Positions 8,360-17,300 of a DNA stretch of 43,319 nucleotides are shown here, piece after piece. Origin of the DNA: Bacteroidales bacterium. Lineage in GTDB: Bacteria > Bacteroidota > Bacteroidia > Bacteroidales > F082. The stretch's first letter is position 1. The number at the start of each line of letters is the position of its first letter. The stretch lies in the NCBI GenBank assembly GCA_015489465.1, contig WFZS01000081.1, positions 1-43,319 of the forward strand, read 5' to 3'. The notes beneath the pieces are model-generated. The model saw only the letters and a list, made by a program, of their open reading frames with translations, did not search any database and was not told the DNA's origin. Both the position numbers and the translations under genes were made by a program.

Positions 8360-9529
8360 TTATTGTTTTCCTGATATTGTATCCCGCCTGTAAACAGCTT
8401 CAAGAAAATAGTAATCGGCGTAAATAATAGGTACGTCAATTTCGGAGTTGGCAGGATAGTTTCCCGTTGAATGATCAAGGATGAAATATTTTTTAGGAAA
8501 TGTACCGGGTGTTTGATAATATTTTACAAGATTGTTTAATATTTTATTTGCCGTAGTTCTGTAATAATTGCTGTTTTCAGCTGAATATTCACTTAACTCG
8601 AAAAGTGCTGAACTTATAATTGCGGCAGCAGAGGCATCACGTGGAGCGTTTTCATAGGAAGGAAGGGAAAAATCCCAATACGGGATGAGGTCATCCGGTA
8701 AATTTTTATTTGAAAGGATATAATGTGCAATATTTTGTGCCTGTTCCAAATATCTTTTGAAACGAGTAAATCTGTATGCCATTGTAAAGCCGTAAAGTCC
8801 CCATGCCTGTCCCCTAGCCCATGCCGAGCTGTCGGAATATCCCTGATGAGTTGTTTTTTTAATAACTTTTCCGGTAACCGAGTCATAATCTACCACATGC
8901 CATGAGCTGTAATCTTTTCTGAAATGGTTTTTCATGGTTTTGTCTGCATGGGAAACGGCAATTTTGTAATATGTCGAATCGTGTGTTTGTTCAAATGCCC
9001 AAAACAACAATTCAAGGTTCATCATGTTATCAATAATTACAGGATATTCCCATTGGTTTTTGTGATGGTCCCACGAACGTACACAACCTACTTCGGGGTT
9101 ATATCTTGTTGCTAAAGTTTTGGCACTTTCAAGCAGTATATTTTTGTATTTTTTATTGTTAGTTATTTTATATCCGTTTCCGTAACTGCAAAACATTTTA
9201 AATCCCATGTCATGGGTTGTTCCATTGTCTTTTTGGTTTTTCAGAAGACCGGTATGTTTTTCGGCTTCCGTTAAATAACACGTGTCGCCGGTTATTTCAT
9301 AAGCATACCAAAGGCATCCGGGATAAAAACCGCTGGTCCAGTCACCCGGAGAAACAAATTCTATTTCATTGTTGATTATTGTTCGCGGATTTTTGTCGAA
9401 ATCTCTGTAATATTCACACGATTTGTGAAATTTTGAAAACACATCTCTTTCGGTACCTGTAATGTTTTTACAAGACTCTACAAAAACAATAAACAACAAA
9501 ATGAAAAAAAACAAATGGAACTTTTTCAT
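8360..9529 (-). CDS. GH88 unsaturated glucuronyl hydrolase lipoprotein
   Basis: GH88 enzymes hydrate the C4-C5 double bond that lyases leave at the non-reducing end, so that the unsaturated uronate rearranges and is released. The 389-residue protein has a lipoprotein signal (VFVESC, Cys20) and a six-hairpin toroid. The two key aspartates are visible as Asp107 in THDMGF and Asp167 in VIIDNMMNLELLFWA, and the substrate-binding block is SDSSAWARGQAWGLYG at 232-247. I start at the ATG at 9529; a TTG one codon upstream is unlikely. A GC-rich hairpin lies between this gene and the beta-helix gene upstream. Unsaturated products of the two lyases in this window are its expected substrates. Confidence 0.92.
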   Translation of the reverse strand: MKKFHLFFFILLFIVFVESCKNITGTERDVFSKFHKSCEYYRDFDKNPRTIINNEIEFVSPGDWTSGFYPGCLWYAYEITGDTCYLTEAEKHTGLLKNQKDNGTTHDMGFKMFCSYGNGYKITNNKKYKNILLESAKTLATRYNPEVGCVRSWDHHKNQWEYPVIIDNMMNLELLFWAFEQTHDSTYYKIAVSHADKTMKNHFRKDYSSWHVVDYDSVTGKVIKKTTHQGYSDSSAWARGQAWGLYGFTMAYRFTRFKRYLEQAQNIAHYILSNKNLPDDLIPYWDFSLPSYENAPRDASAAAIISSALFELSEYSAENSNYYRTTANKILNNLVKYYQTPGTFPKKYFILDHSTGNYPANSEIDVPIIYADYYFLEAVYRRDTISGKQ

Positions 9530-9552
9530 CAATAAATGTTATATGAAGTTTG

Positions 9553-9588
9553 AAACAAAACCCCGGCTAAAAAATTAAACCGGGGCTT
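9553..9588 (-). terminator. GC-rich hairpin with T tract after the beta-helix gene
   Basis: Read on the minus strand, CCCCGG (9580-9585) and CCGGGG (9561-9566) form a stem with a 13-nt T-rich loop, followed by TTTTGTTT. It lies about 20 bp after the beta-helix stop codon and about 30 bp before the GH88 start. It is most likely a partial terminator or mRNA-stabilising end that sets higher expression of receptor plus beta-helix protein than of the enzymes downstream. No clear promoter was seen between the hairpin and GH88. Confidence 0.65.
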
Positions 9589-9607
9589 ATTAACCAAAAA
9601 CCAAGTG

Positions 9608-11158
9608 TTATTTTGAAATAACCATCTTGCCTGATGAAACGTTATTAAGATAATTTACGGTAAACATATATACCCCGTCCGGAAGTTCTTTGTTTACTTC
9701 CCAGGTAAATGTATTTTCTCCTTTTTGCATATGACCAGCATCAATGGAAGCTACATTTTGTCCGGTTATATTGTAAATGTTAATGCTGACATTTGAAGCT
9801 TTGGGAATAGTAAACTTAAATGTTGCTACCGATTTAACGGGATTGGGGTAAACAGTGGTGTTTGCTGCATCAGAGGCGTAATTTTCACCCACTCCCCAAA
9901 ATTCGGGGAACCATTTTAAGTCGCCGAGAGGTTTGTTGCCTTCGGCAGCTGAATAAGATTGATATGAGTGTGCATAACCTGCATCCACATTTTCTATACC
10001 TATGTCGTCAGGCCAGTTGTTCGGCATCGGGTCGGGTTGAGGATTTGTGTAAATGGCATGTAAGAAATCCCAGGGGATACCGGGCATTTTGTTGAAATCA
10101 ACCACCTCTTCAATATATGCATTTGCGGTATCTGCACCCAGTACACTTTTTACCAACGGTGCCAAAACCATAGGTTTGTAAATAGTGTCGATGCTGTTGA
10201 AAAATTCAATAAGATCGGGTGTAAATGCAAAATTATTGTTATGAATTTCAAGTTGGGTATCGTCAAAAATTGTATCCATGGTTACCATGTAGATATGTAA
10301 ATTGTCGGGATACGGACCGGTCTGTTCGGGGTCGTTTAATCTGTCACCGCCATATTCACCGTTTATAACAAGGTTGTTGGTAAGTTTGGCATGGTGTACT
10401 TTGGCAAAAGCAAAAACCCCGTGCATGCCTTGGTTATTAACCACCGTAACATGGTCGAATTCACAATAGTTGATTTCTCCTCCCATATTCCTCAATACAC
10501 GGTCTTGCATGTAATAGACTGTAGTATTTTTTACAACGATAGTATCGACATAGTATCCGCGGGTATCTACAAGGCGTCCGTTACCGTTATAAGCTGCGTA
10601 GTTTCCTGTTTTAGCTGCAACACAGTTTTCCATGTAGAGTTTAATGCTGTCAGCTCTTATTTGCACGGAACATGCTTTGTCGTATTCGAACAAGCAACCT
10701 TTTAAGATAACCCTTGTATTGGTACCACCCACTCTGAAACCTCCCCATTTAGGGTTGGCATCAGGTCCGTTTGCATTGGACAAGTGGATGTTTTTAAGAA
10801 CAACATCACCTTTAGTGTTTATCAACTTCGGGTAATGATTACTTGCATCTTTTTGCGCATAGAGAAAAGGGAGAAAACCATCACCGTCGGCAGCACGGAG
10901 GTATAATATTCTGTGCAGGTTAAGCTCCTTAGCCACAGGGTACAAGCCGTTTCTTTCGAGTTCGTAAATCGTGTAAGGATCTACAGGGTCACCGTTATCC
11001 AAGGTGTCACCTAAGATTACGGAACTCAGTTCTGTTCCGCTTGGAACTTGAACAACCCTCTGTCCCATAACGGAAACGGAAAGTATTGACAAACCGATAA
11101 TAAAAAGTGCTTTTGTACCGGTTTTCAAAAAATTAATTAAAAATGTAAAGTTTTTCAT
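9608..11158 (-). CDS. T9SS-exported right-handed beta-helix protein (receptor partner candidate)
   Basis: I do not recognise a named enzyme family. The 516-residue protein has an N-terminal signal peptide (about 1-32), then a beta-helix-like region (about 85-280) with stacked short strands and asparagine turns (GDVVLKNIHLSN, TRVILKGCLFEY, SIKLYMENCVAA, TIVVKNTTVYY). A loop-rich section (about 280-430) with aromatic residues follows, and the C-terminus is a T9SS type A sorting domain (about 435-516, TTVYPNPVKSVATFKFTIP to GKMVISK). It lies 33 bp after the TonB-dependent receptor stop, in the position where SusD-like proteins usually sit. It could bind glycan at the surface and feed the receptor, or be a lyase of a beta-helix family; no lyase catalytic motif is obvious. 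Surface location is a confident inference, function is not. Confidence 0.8.
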   Translation of the reverse strand: MKNFTFLINFLKTGTKALFIIGLSILSVSVMGQRVVQVPSGTELSSVILGDTLDNGDPVDPYTIYELERNGLYPVAKELNLHRILYLRAADGDGFLPFLYAQKDASNHYPKLINTKGDVVLKNIHLSNANGPDANPKWGGFRVGGTNTRVILKGCLFEYDKACSVQIRADSIKLYMENCVAAKTGNYAAYNGNGRLVDTRGYYVDTIVVKNTTVYYMQDRVLRNMGGEINYCEFDHVTVVNNQGMHGVFAFAKVHHAKLTNNLVINGEYGGDRLNDPEQTGPYPDNLHIYMVTMDTIFDDTQLEIHNNNFAFTPDLIEFFNSIDTIYKPMVLAPLVKSVLGADTANAYIEEVVDFNKMPGIPWDFLHAIYTNPQPDPMPNNWPDDIGIENVDAGYAHSYQSYSAAEGNKPLGDLKWFPEFWGVGENYASDAANTTVYPNPVKSVATFKFTIPKASNVSINIYNITGQNVASIDAGHMQKGENTFTWEVNKELPDGVYMFTVNYLNNVSSGKMVISK

Positions 11159-11191
11159 GATAATAAAGTTTTGTTAAACAATTCGATTTAT

Positions 11192-14059
11192 TTATAATTC
11201 AGCTTTTAATCCCAGGAAAACTATCATCCCGTATTCTTGAATTCTGTAAGGATTATTGGTGTTTTTATTTATGTATGATTCTTCACGTTGATTATTCAGG
11301 TTGGTAAAACTTAAAAACGCTTTTAAATGACTGTTAATCTTTTGGCTGAACGATGCATCCCATCTCCAAAATTTCCATGCGTAGATATCCTGAATTTCTT
11401 GTGTTCTGGGAATTTTAAGATATGAATCCTGGAAAACTCCTGAGATTCTTCCCGAAAAACCTTTGTAATCGTAACCGAAAGAAATATTAAAAATAAACGG
11501 AACCTGACTGGGTACGGAAATCTCCCGCTGTTGTGAAACCGCATAACTTTCGGTTATAATCATTCCTGTAACGGGGTCACGGTAAGTTGTATCCACTGTC
11601 GTGTACCAATATTTTGTTGATTTCGAGAATATCCTGCTGAAATTTGCACTTAAAACAATCCCGTTAAACGGTTTGGGAAGCATCTTAAGGTTGGTTTGCA
11701 AATCGACTTCAAAACCGTAAACTTCAGCTTCGGGACTGTTGTCATATGTCGTCAGATAGAAGTTTTTACGACCCGGAAAGCCCAATGCTTCCGCTATACT
11801 GTCGCTGGCGATAAAGTAATCCTGTACAATGTAAAATATGTTTTTGAGGTCTTTATAAAAACCTCCTATTGAAAGTAATCCGTATTTGGTATTATACAAT
11901 GATATATTAAGGTCGTAATTCCATGCTTCCATATGTTTTAGATTGGGATTTCCGGCAAGAATCTTATTAGTGTTTACATCAATAAGTGTTGCAGGTGAAA
12001 CATAATTAAAATTGGGTCTGGCAATTGTTTTTACGGCGGCTGCCCTTATCATCAACCAATCAAGCGGTTTGTAAATGATATGAAAATTGGGCAAATAATC
12101 GGTGTACTTTTGATAGGTGGTGGTGTCTTTTACATTGCCTGTTTCTCCGTAGCTTCCCGATAATGCGGAATATTTTCCACCGTATCTGTTGTCGGAGTGT
12201 TCCATTCTTACACCTGCAATAAGAGTAAGTCTTTTACCCAGGTTTATTTTACCCATTAAATAGCCTGCGCCGATAGTTTCGTGTGCCGTATAATCTTTTA
12301 CGTCTTTTCTTCTGTCGTGATAATAATAATCTTTTTGTGCGCTATACCAGTCGTGAGTATAACTTCTGTTAAAGTTGAGATTAAAAGGATATTCACCGTC
12401 AAAAACACTTCCGTCTATGGGTTTGTAATCGTAAAAGAAAGTTTTTGCGGCAAGCAGTCCGTTTGATGTATAAAATACTTCGTTAGGGTAACGTTCTATT
12501 GCATCCGCTAAAACCGGTCCGCCGAGATAATATTTAGGTTCATAATCGTAGTTGTATTCGTTTACCCTGTCGAGAACGGTATATTTTCCACCGGCTTTGA
12601 TAAACCCGCTGATATCAGCACCTATGTTGAAAGGATATTTTGTATTTAATATGGCCGAATAATATTTTTCATTAACGGAAGTTGTTGCCGCAGATGACTG
12701 ACGCAATCTGGCTTCGTCGTAATTTTTATTCGCCTCGTTAATCCATTTGTCGAAGTCATTATCGGTAATGGAAGTACCGGCATAAGCATTAATATCTCTG
12801 AAAACCATTTCGGCATCCAACGGTTTTTCATTATTGGTTACCGAAGTTGACAGGTTCCAATCCAATAAAAGTTTTCCCGCATTATGATCACCTCTTAATG
12901 CAAAAGAGAGGATGTCAAGGTTTATGTTTTTTTCTTTATTGTAATACCTGACGTCATTATACTCTCTGGGTGAATATCTTTCGGATTGGGAATAAATATC
13001 TCTTTTGGTTTTGCTGTAAAAAGTATAAAAAGAGATGTTACCGCCTTTAATATTATAATCGAGGTTTATGCTGCCGCCGGCTCTTTTTCTGTTTTCAACT
13101 ATATCCGAAAGTCTGAAATCTTTGTAATACAGTTCATTGTCTTGGGTTGTAAAGCTTGAACCCAAAAGGTTATTACTTCTGTCAATTTGCTCCATGTTGC
13201 CCTGTACTATCAAGCCTAGTTTTTTATTTAAAAACCTTTTTGAAAAATTAGCGGCGGCCCTGTAATTGTTAAAACTGTTGTCAAAGCCGTTGTATCCACC
13301 GTCCAGCCTTATTGAACCTTTTGTTTTGTCAACGGCTTTTTTAATAATGAGGTTAACCGTTCCGCCTACTGCATCACCGTCCATATCCGGTGTGGGAGAT
13401 TTAAAGACTTCAATACCTGCCAAAAGGTCGGGTGATATCATACTCAAGTCAACGGACCTGTCTTTTGTGGAATTGGAAGGTAACTTGGAGCCGTTTATTG
13501 TAATTGCCGTAAATTTCGGTGAAAGTCCTCGTAACATAATTTTTTGTCCTTCTCCGGCATTACGTTGCACGGCCACTCCCGAAATACGGCCAACGGCTTC
13601 GGCTGCATTCACATCGGGTAGTTCCCTGATTTTGTTTTCCGAAACGACATTAACCAGAGCATCTGAATTAAGCTGTTGGTTTATAGCCTTTTGTTGTCCC
13701 AGCAACTGACCCGAAATAACAACTTCGGACAATCCTATCCGGACCGGCTTCATTGTTACGTTTTGTTCAATTTTATTGCCGGGTTTAATATTTAAAACAA
13801 CGGTTTTATCTTCGTAACCCATATACGAATAAACCAAAGTGTCTTTTCCTGCCGGTACGTTTGATAATATGTACTTTCCGTAAGGGTCGGTAATTGTTCC
13901 GATAGTTGTACCTTTTACGATTATTGTTGCGCCAGGTAAACTTGAACCCGATTCTTCCGTGACCGTTCCGTAAACAATACCGGAACCTTGAGCAAAAGTG
14001 TTGCCTGTACTAAAAATAAGAAGGCTTGTTAGCGTTAATAAAAGTAAATTTCTTGTCAT
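11192..14059 (-). CDS. TonB-dependent receptor (SusD-less type)
   Basis: This is an outer-membrane TonB-dependent transporter, probably for oligosaccharides released by the local lyases. The 955-residue protein has a signal peptide (1-23, cleaved after FAQG or nearby), a carboxypeptidase-regulatory-like domain (about 27-112, GTVTEESGSSLPGATIIVKG), a plug domain (about 130-245, with ELPDVNAAEAVGRISGVAVQ and MLRGLSPKFTAITING) and a 22-strand barrel to the end. It is smaller than typical SusC (over 1000 residues) and has no SusD partner; it resembles the TonB-Xanth-Caul type receptors. The operator repeats and a long leader lie upstream. It is followed after 33 bp by the beta-helix gene. Confidence 0.93.
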   Translation of the reverse strand: MTRNLLLLTLTSLLIFSTGNTFAQGSGIVYGTVTEESGSSLPGATIIVKGTTIGTITDPYGKYILSNVPAGKDTLVYSYMGYEDKTVVLNIKPGNKIEQNVTMKPVRIGLSEVVISGQLLGQQKAINQQLNSDALVNVVSENKIRELPDVNAAEAVGRISGVAVQRNAGEGQKIMLRGLSPKFTAITINGSKLPSNSTKDRSVDLSMISPDLLAGIEVFKSPTPDMDGDAVGGTVNLIIKKAVDKTKGSIRLDGGYNGFDNSFNNYRAAANFSKRFLNKKLGLIVQGNMEQIDRSNNLLGSSFTTQDNELYYKDFRLSDIVENRKRAGGSINLDYNIKGGNISFYTFYSKTKRDIYSQSERYSPREYNDVRYYNKEKNINLDILSFALRGDHNAGKLLLDWNLSTSVTNNEKPLDAEMVFRDINAYAGTSITDNDFDKWINEANKNYDEARLRQSSAATTSVNEKYYSAILNTKYPFNIGADISGFIKAGGKYTVLDRVNEYNYDYEPKYYLGGPVLADAIERYPNEVFYTSNGLLAAKTFFYDYKPIDGSVFDGEYPFNLNFNRSYTHDWYSAQKDYYYHDRRKDVKDYTAHETIGAGYLMGKINLGKRLTLIAGVRMEHSDNRYGGKYSALSGSYGETGNVKDTTTYQKYTDYLPNFHIIYKPLDWLMIRAAAVKTIARPNFNYVSPATLIDVNTNKILAGNPNLKHMEAWNYDLNISLYNTKYGLLSIGGFYKDLKNIFYIVQDYFIASDSIAEALGFPGRKNFYLTTYDNSPEAEVYGFEVDLQTNLKMLPKPFNGIVLSANFSRIFSKSTKYWYTTVDTTYRDPVTGMIITESYAVSQQREISVPSQVPFIFNISFGYDYKGFSGRISGVFQDSYLKIPRTQEIQDIYAWKFWRWDASFSQKINSHLKAFLSFTNLNNQREESYINKNTNNPYRIQEYGMIVFLGLKAEL

Positions 14060-14088
14060 GCTTTTTATTTTTTAAAAAATCAATAACA

Positions 14089-14164
14089 TAAATGTTAAAC
14101 CTGCCCCTACCGGAAATAAAACTTTCTCTATTATTGTTAAAACAAGGGGTTTACTTAACATTTA
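14089..14164 (-). promoter_or_regulatory. Inverted repeat in the receptor mRNA leader
   Basis: TAAATGTTAA at 14089-14098 is the exact reverse complement of TTAACATTTA at 14155-14164. Inside them, at the same 5-nt offset, CCCCT (14104-14108) pairs with AGGGG (14145-14149). The RNA could form a 10-bp plus 5-bp stem with a symmetric internal loop and a 36-nt apical loop. It lies between the predicted -7 box and the receptor start, so it should be transcribed. A role in mRNA stability or translation is inference. Confidence 0.5.
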
Positions 14165-14194
14165 CTATTGACGGTTTTGTTTGACTGCCGTAAA

Positions 14195-14202
14195 CAAAGG
14201 TA
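14195..14202 (-). promoter_or_regulatory. -7 promoter element of the TonB-dependent receptor gene
   Basis: On the minus strand this reads TACCTTTG, an exact match to the Bacteroidota -7 consensus TAnnTTTG. No TTG is present 19 bp upstream, as expected for an activator-dependent promoter. The implied start of transcription gives a leader of roughly 130 nt before the receptor ATG at 14059. The four direct repeats begin about 25 bp upstream of it. Confidence 0.65.
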
Positions 14203-14227
14203 AAGCGTGAACGAAAAATTCGATTTT

Positions 14228-14311
14228 GATTATGTTGCAAATAATTAAGGTTATGTTACAACGGGTAGTGGAAATGTTTCAAATAGTTTAGATAATGTTA
14301 CTTTTTTTATG
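14228..14311 (-). repeat. Four 21-bp-phased direct repeats, putative HTCS operator
   Basis: ATGTTGCAA (14232), ATGTTACAA (14253), ATGTTTCAA (14274) and ATGTTACTT (14295) start at exactly 21-bp intervals. Aligned as 21-mers each begins with G[AG], giving the consensus GRWWATGTTnCAA on the + strand, or TTGnAACATWWYC on the strand of the receptor gene. Two helical turns is the half-site spacing used by AraC-family activators, and the adjacent HTCS ends in an AraC-type domain. The array lies just upstream of the receptor -7 box. The intergenic segment 14060-14353 holds nothing else but the leader described separately. Confidence 0.8.
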
Positions 14312-14353
14312 TCACGGGGAGAAGGAATGTTTTGATTACCGGAAAAGGAAATT

Positions 14354-17300
14354 TTACTTTTTGTTTTTTTGAATGAAACGTGAAGGTGTTTCACCGTAAT
14401 ACTCTTTAAAAGAGGTGATAAAATAACTGGTGCTTTTGAATCCCGCCCGTTCCGCTACTTCGTTAACATTATATTCGTTTTGCAAAAGCAATTTGCGTGC
14501 GTATTTCATTCTTTCCGATTTTATGATTTCACTGGGATTATTATCGAATATTGCTCTGAATTTACGGAATAGTTGGGTCCTGCTCATTCCCAGTTCACGG
14601 GCTAGTTTTTCCACTGAAAAACCGGGATTGGAAATATTTGCCTTTATAATTTCAAATACCTTTTCTATGAATTTTTTATCTCCAGTATTTTCAATTTTAT
14701 CTATTTCTTCAATAATATTGAGTTTTGAATATTTTCTTTTCAGCTTTTCGCGTTGCAATATTAAATTGTTAACCACAGCTTTTAAATAGTCGTCATCAAA
14801 AGGTTTTTCAATGTAAAAATCGGCACCGGTTTCAGCACCTTTTATTTTATGTTCTACATCGGCTTTTGCCGTTAAAAGTATAACCGGAATGTGCGAAGTG
14901 GCATGATGTTGTTTTATGCGCGCACAAAGCTCGATACCGTCGATTTCGGGCATCATGATATCCGAAATTATAATGTCGGGCATTTGCGTTTCGGCAATTT
15001 CAAGACCCTCTTTACCGTCCTTGGCATTATAAACTTTAAATTCTTTTTCAAATAAAGTTTTTAAATAATTTCTTAAATCGTCGCTGTCTTCAACAATTAA
15101 AATCGATTTGCTTTTACCGTTTTCATTACCGTTAATTCCCGGAATATCTTTTATTTCATTGTCTTCCGTTTCGGTAAAATGTGATATGGGCTCTTCGCTG
15201 CCAATTTTTTCATCTTTATAAAATGATTTGTTGACAGGAATTTTTACGGTAAAAACAGTGAAACCGTTTTTATTACTTTCAACATTGATACTTCCTTTAT
15301 GAACCTCAACCATTCTTTTTGTAAAAGCCAATCCTATTCCTGTGCCCGTAACTTCGGTGTCGGCTTTGTCAACATGATAAAATCTTTCAAAAATCTTTTG
15401 ATAATCTTTTTCGTTTATGCTTTTCCCGGTATTGGCAACTTTGAATGTCAGAATTCCATCTTCCGAAACATCAACGGTTATCTTAATAGTGCCGCCTTTA
15501 TCAACAAATTTTACGGCATTTGATAAAAGGTTGAAAGCAATTTTGTTAAATATGTCTTTATCATACCAGGTTTCAACGTTTCCGGTATTATTTTCAAAAA
15601 TCAGTGTAACACCTTTTTCTTTTATCTTGAACTCAAAGCACGCGATGTTGTCTTCAATATTTTTAATGATGTTATTCGGAGTAATATGTAATTTAACCAA
15701 ACCCTGTTCGGCTTTCCGGAAGTCCATTAATTCTTGCAAAAGAGATAACAGGCGCTTTGTATTTTTCGACATAATTTCCACCAGGTACCTTTGATCCGGA
15801 GAGAGTTTCCCGTCTTTTTTTAATTTCTCAAGAGGACTTGAAATCAATGTTAAAGGTGTTCTGATTTCGTGCGAAATATTGGTGAAAAACCTCAACTTCG
15901 TTTGATTCATTTGCTGAATCCTTTGCTTATCACGCCTTTCGAGTTCCAGCAGATTTTTTTGCTGTATTCTTGTTATCATTATTTTCCTGAAAAAGAGGAA
16001 AAGTAAGGTTAAAATTATGATGTATATGATGTATGCCCATATTGTTTTCCAAGGTGGCGGTAAAATCGTTATATGCAATGAAGCTCCTTTGGTATTCCAG
16101 TAATTATCATTGTTCGAACCGATAACTCTGAATGTATATTCGCCCGGCGGGATGTTTGTATAAACGGCTTTGCGGTTTGTCCCCGCAAAAATCCAACCGT
16201 TGTCAAACCCTTCAAGTTTGTATTTGTATTGATTTTTACCCGGAGAAGTGTAGTTGAGTGCTACATAACTCAAAGTAATAGCAGACTGATTATGTTTTAA
16301 AGTAATGTTTTTTAAAAACAGAATGTCGCCGGGAATTAATGAGGAATCTTTGGAGACATCTATTTTATTGTTGAATAAACTTAATCCCGTAATATAAACG
16401 GGAGGAATTCTTTTGTTTTCGGTTATTTCTTCGGGTTTGAAAATATTAAATCCGTTGTGACCGCCGAACAACAAATATCCGTCATGTGTTTTTAGCGAGA
16501 CATACGGTTCGAACTCGTTACCTTGAAGTCCGTCTTGTACATCATAATGATGAAAGATATTTTTTTCATAATCCAATTTATTCAAGCCGTTAGATGTGCT
16601 TATCCAAATGTTGTTTTCATCGTCTATCTGCAAACTCCTTACCCAGTTTGATGATAATCCGTTGTTTTCGTTGTAATGGTAAATTTTGTTGTTTTTAAGA
16701 TTGAATTTGTCCAACCCCATCTTGGTTCCGACCCAAAGGTTTCCGTATTTGTCAATTTGTAAAGCGTAAATGTCGTTGCAGCTGACGGTATTAGAATCGT
16801 TGGGGTTGTTAACAAACCTTTTTATCGTCCCCGTTTTTTTATTAAACAAAAAAATACCATGATCTTTGGTTCCTATCCAAAGCGTGTCTTTCCCTTGTTG
16901 AATAAGGCATCTGGGTCTTGAAATTTTGTTGACTGTTTTAAACGTCTTTTTTACCGGATCGAATTTTTGAAGATTAATATAATTTCCTACCCATATTTCA
17001 CCTTCCTTGTCTTTAAAAACCACATAAACCCTGTTGTCTGCCAAACTGTTTTTATTATCATTATGTTTAAAATAACTAAAGCTGTCGGTGGATTTATTGA
17101 AAATCGCCAAACCTTCACGAAAAGTTCCCAGCAAAAGATTTTTTTTATCCAACTCACAAATTGAAAAGATATAATCGTCTTTAAGTGTATTGTTTTTTGT
17201 GCCGGCACGGTAGTTTTTAAAAGTTCCTTTATTCTTATCAAATCTGCTTAACCCTCCGCCTTCTTTAGTGCCTACCCAAATATAACCGTCGCTGTCTTCC

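Noticed and set aside
13266-13709. A 147-residue + strand open frame within the TonB receptor gene
   Set aside because: It is antisense to the conserved plug domain and has no independent promoter or ribosome site; treated as a shadow.
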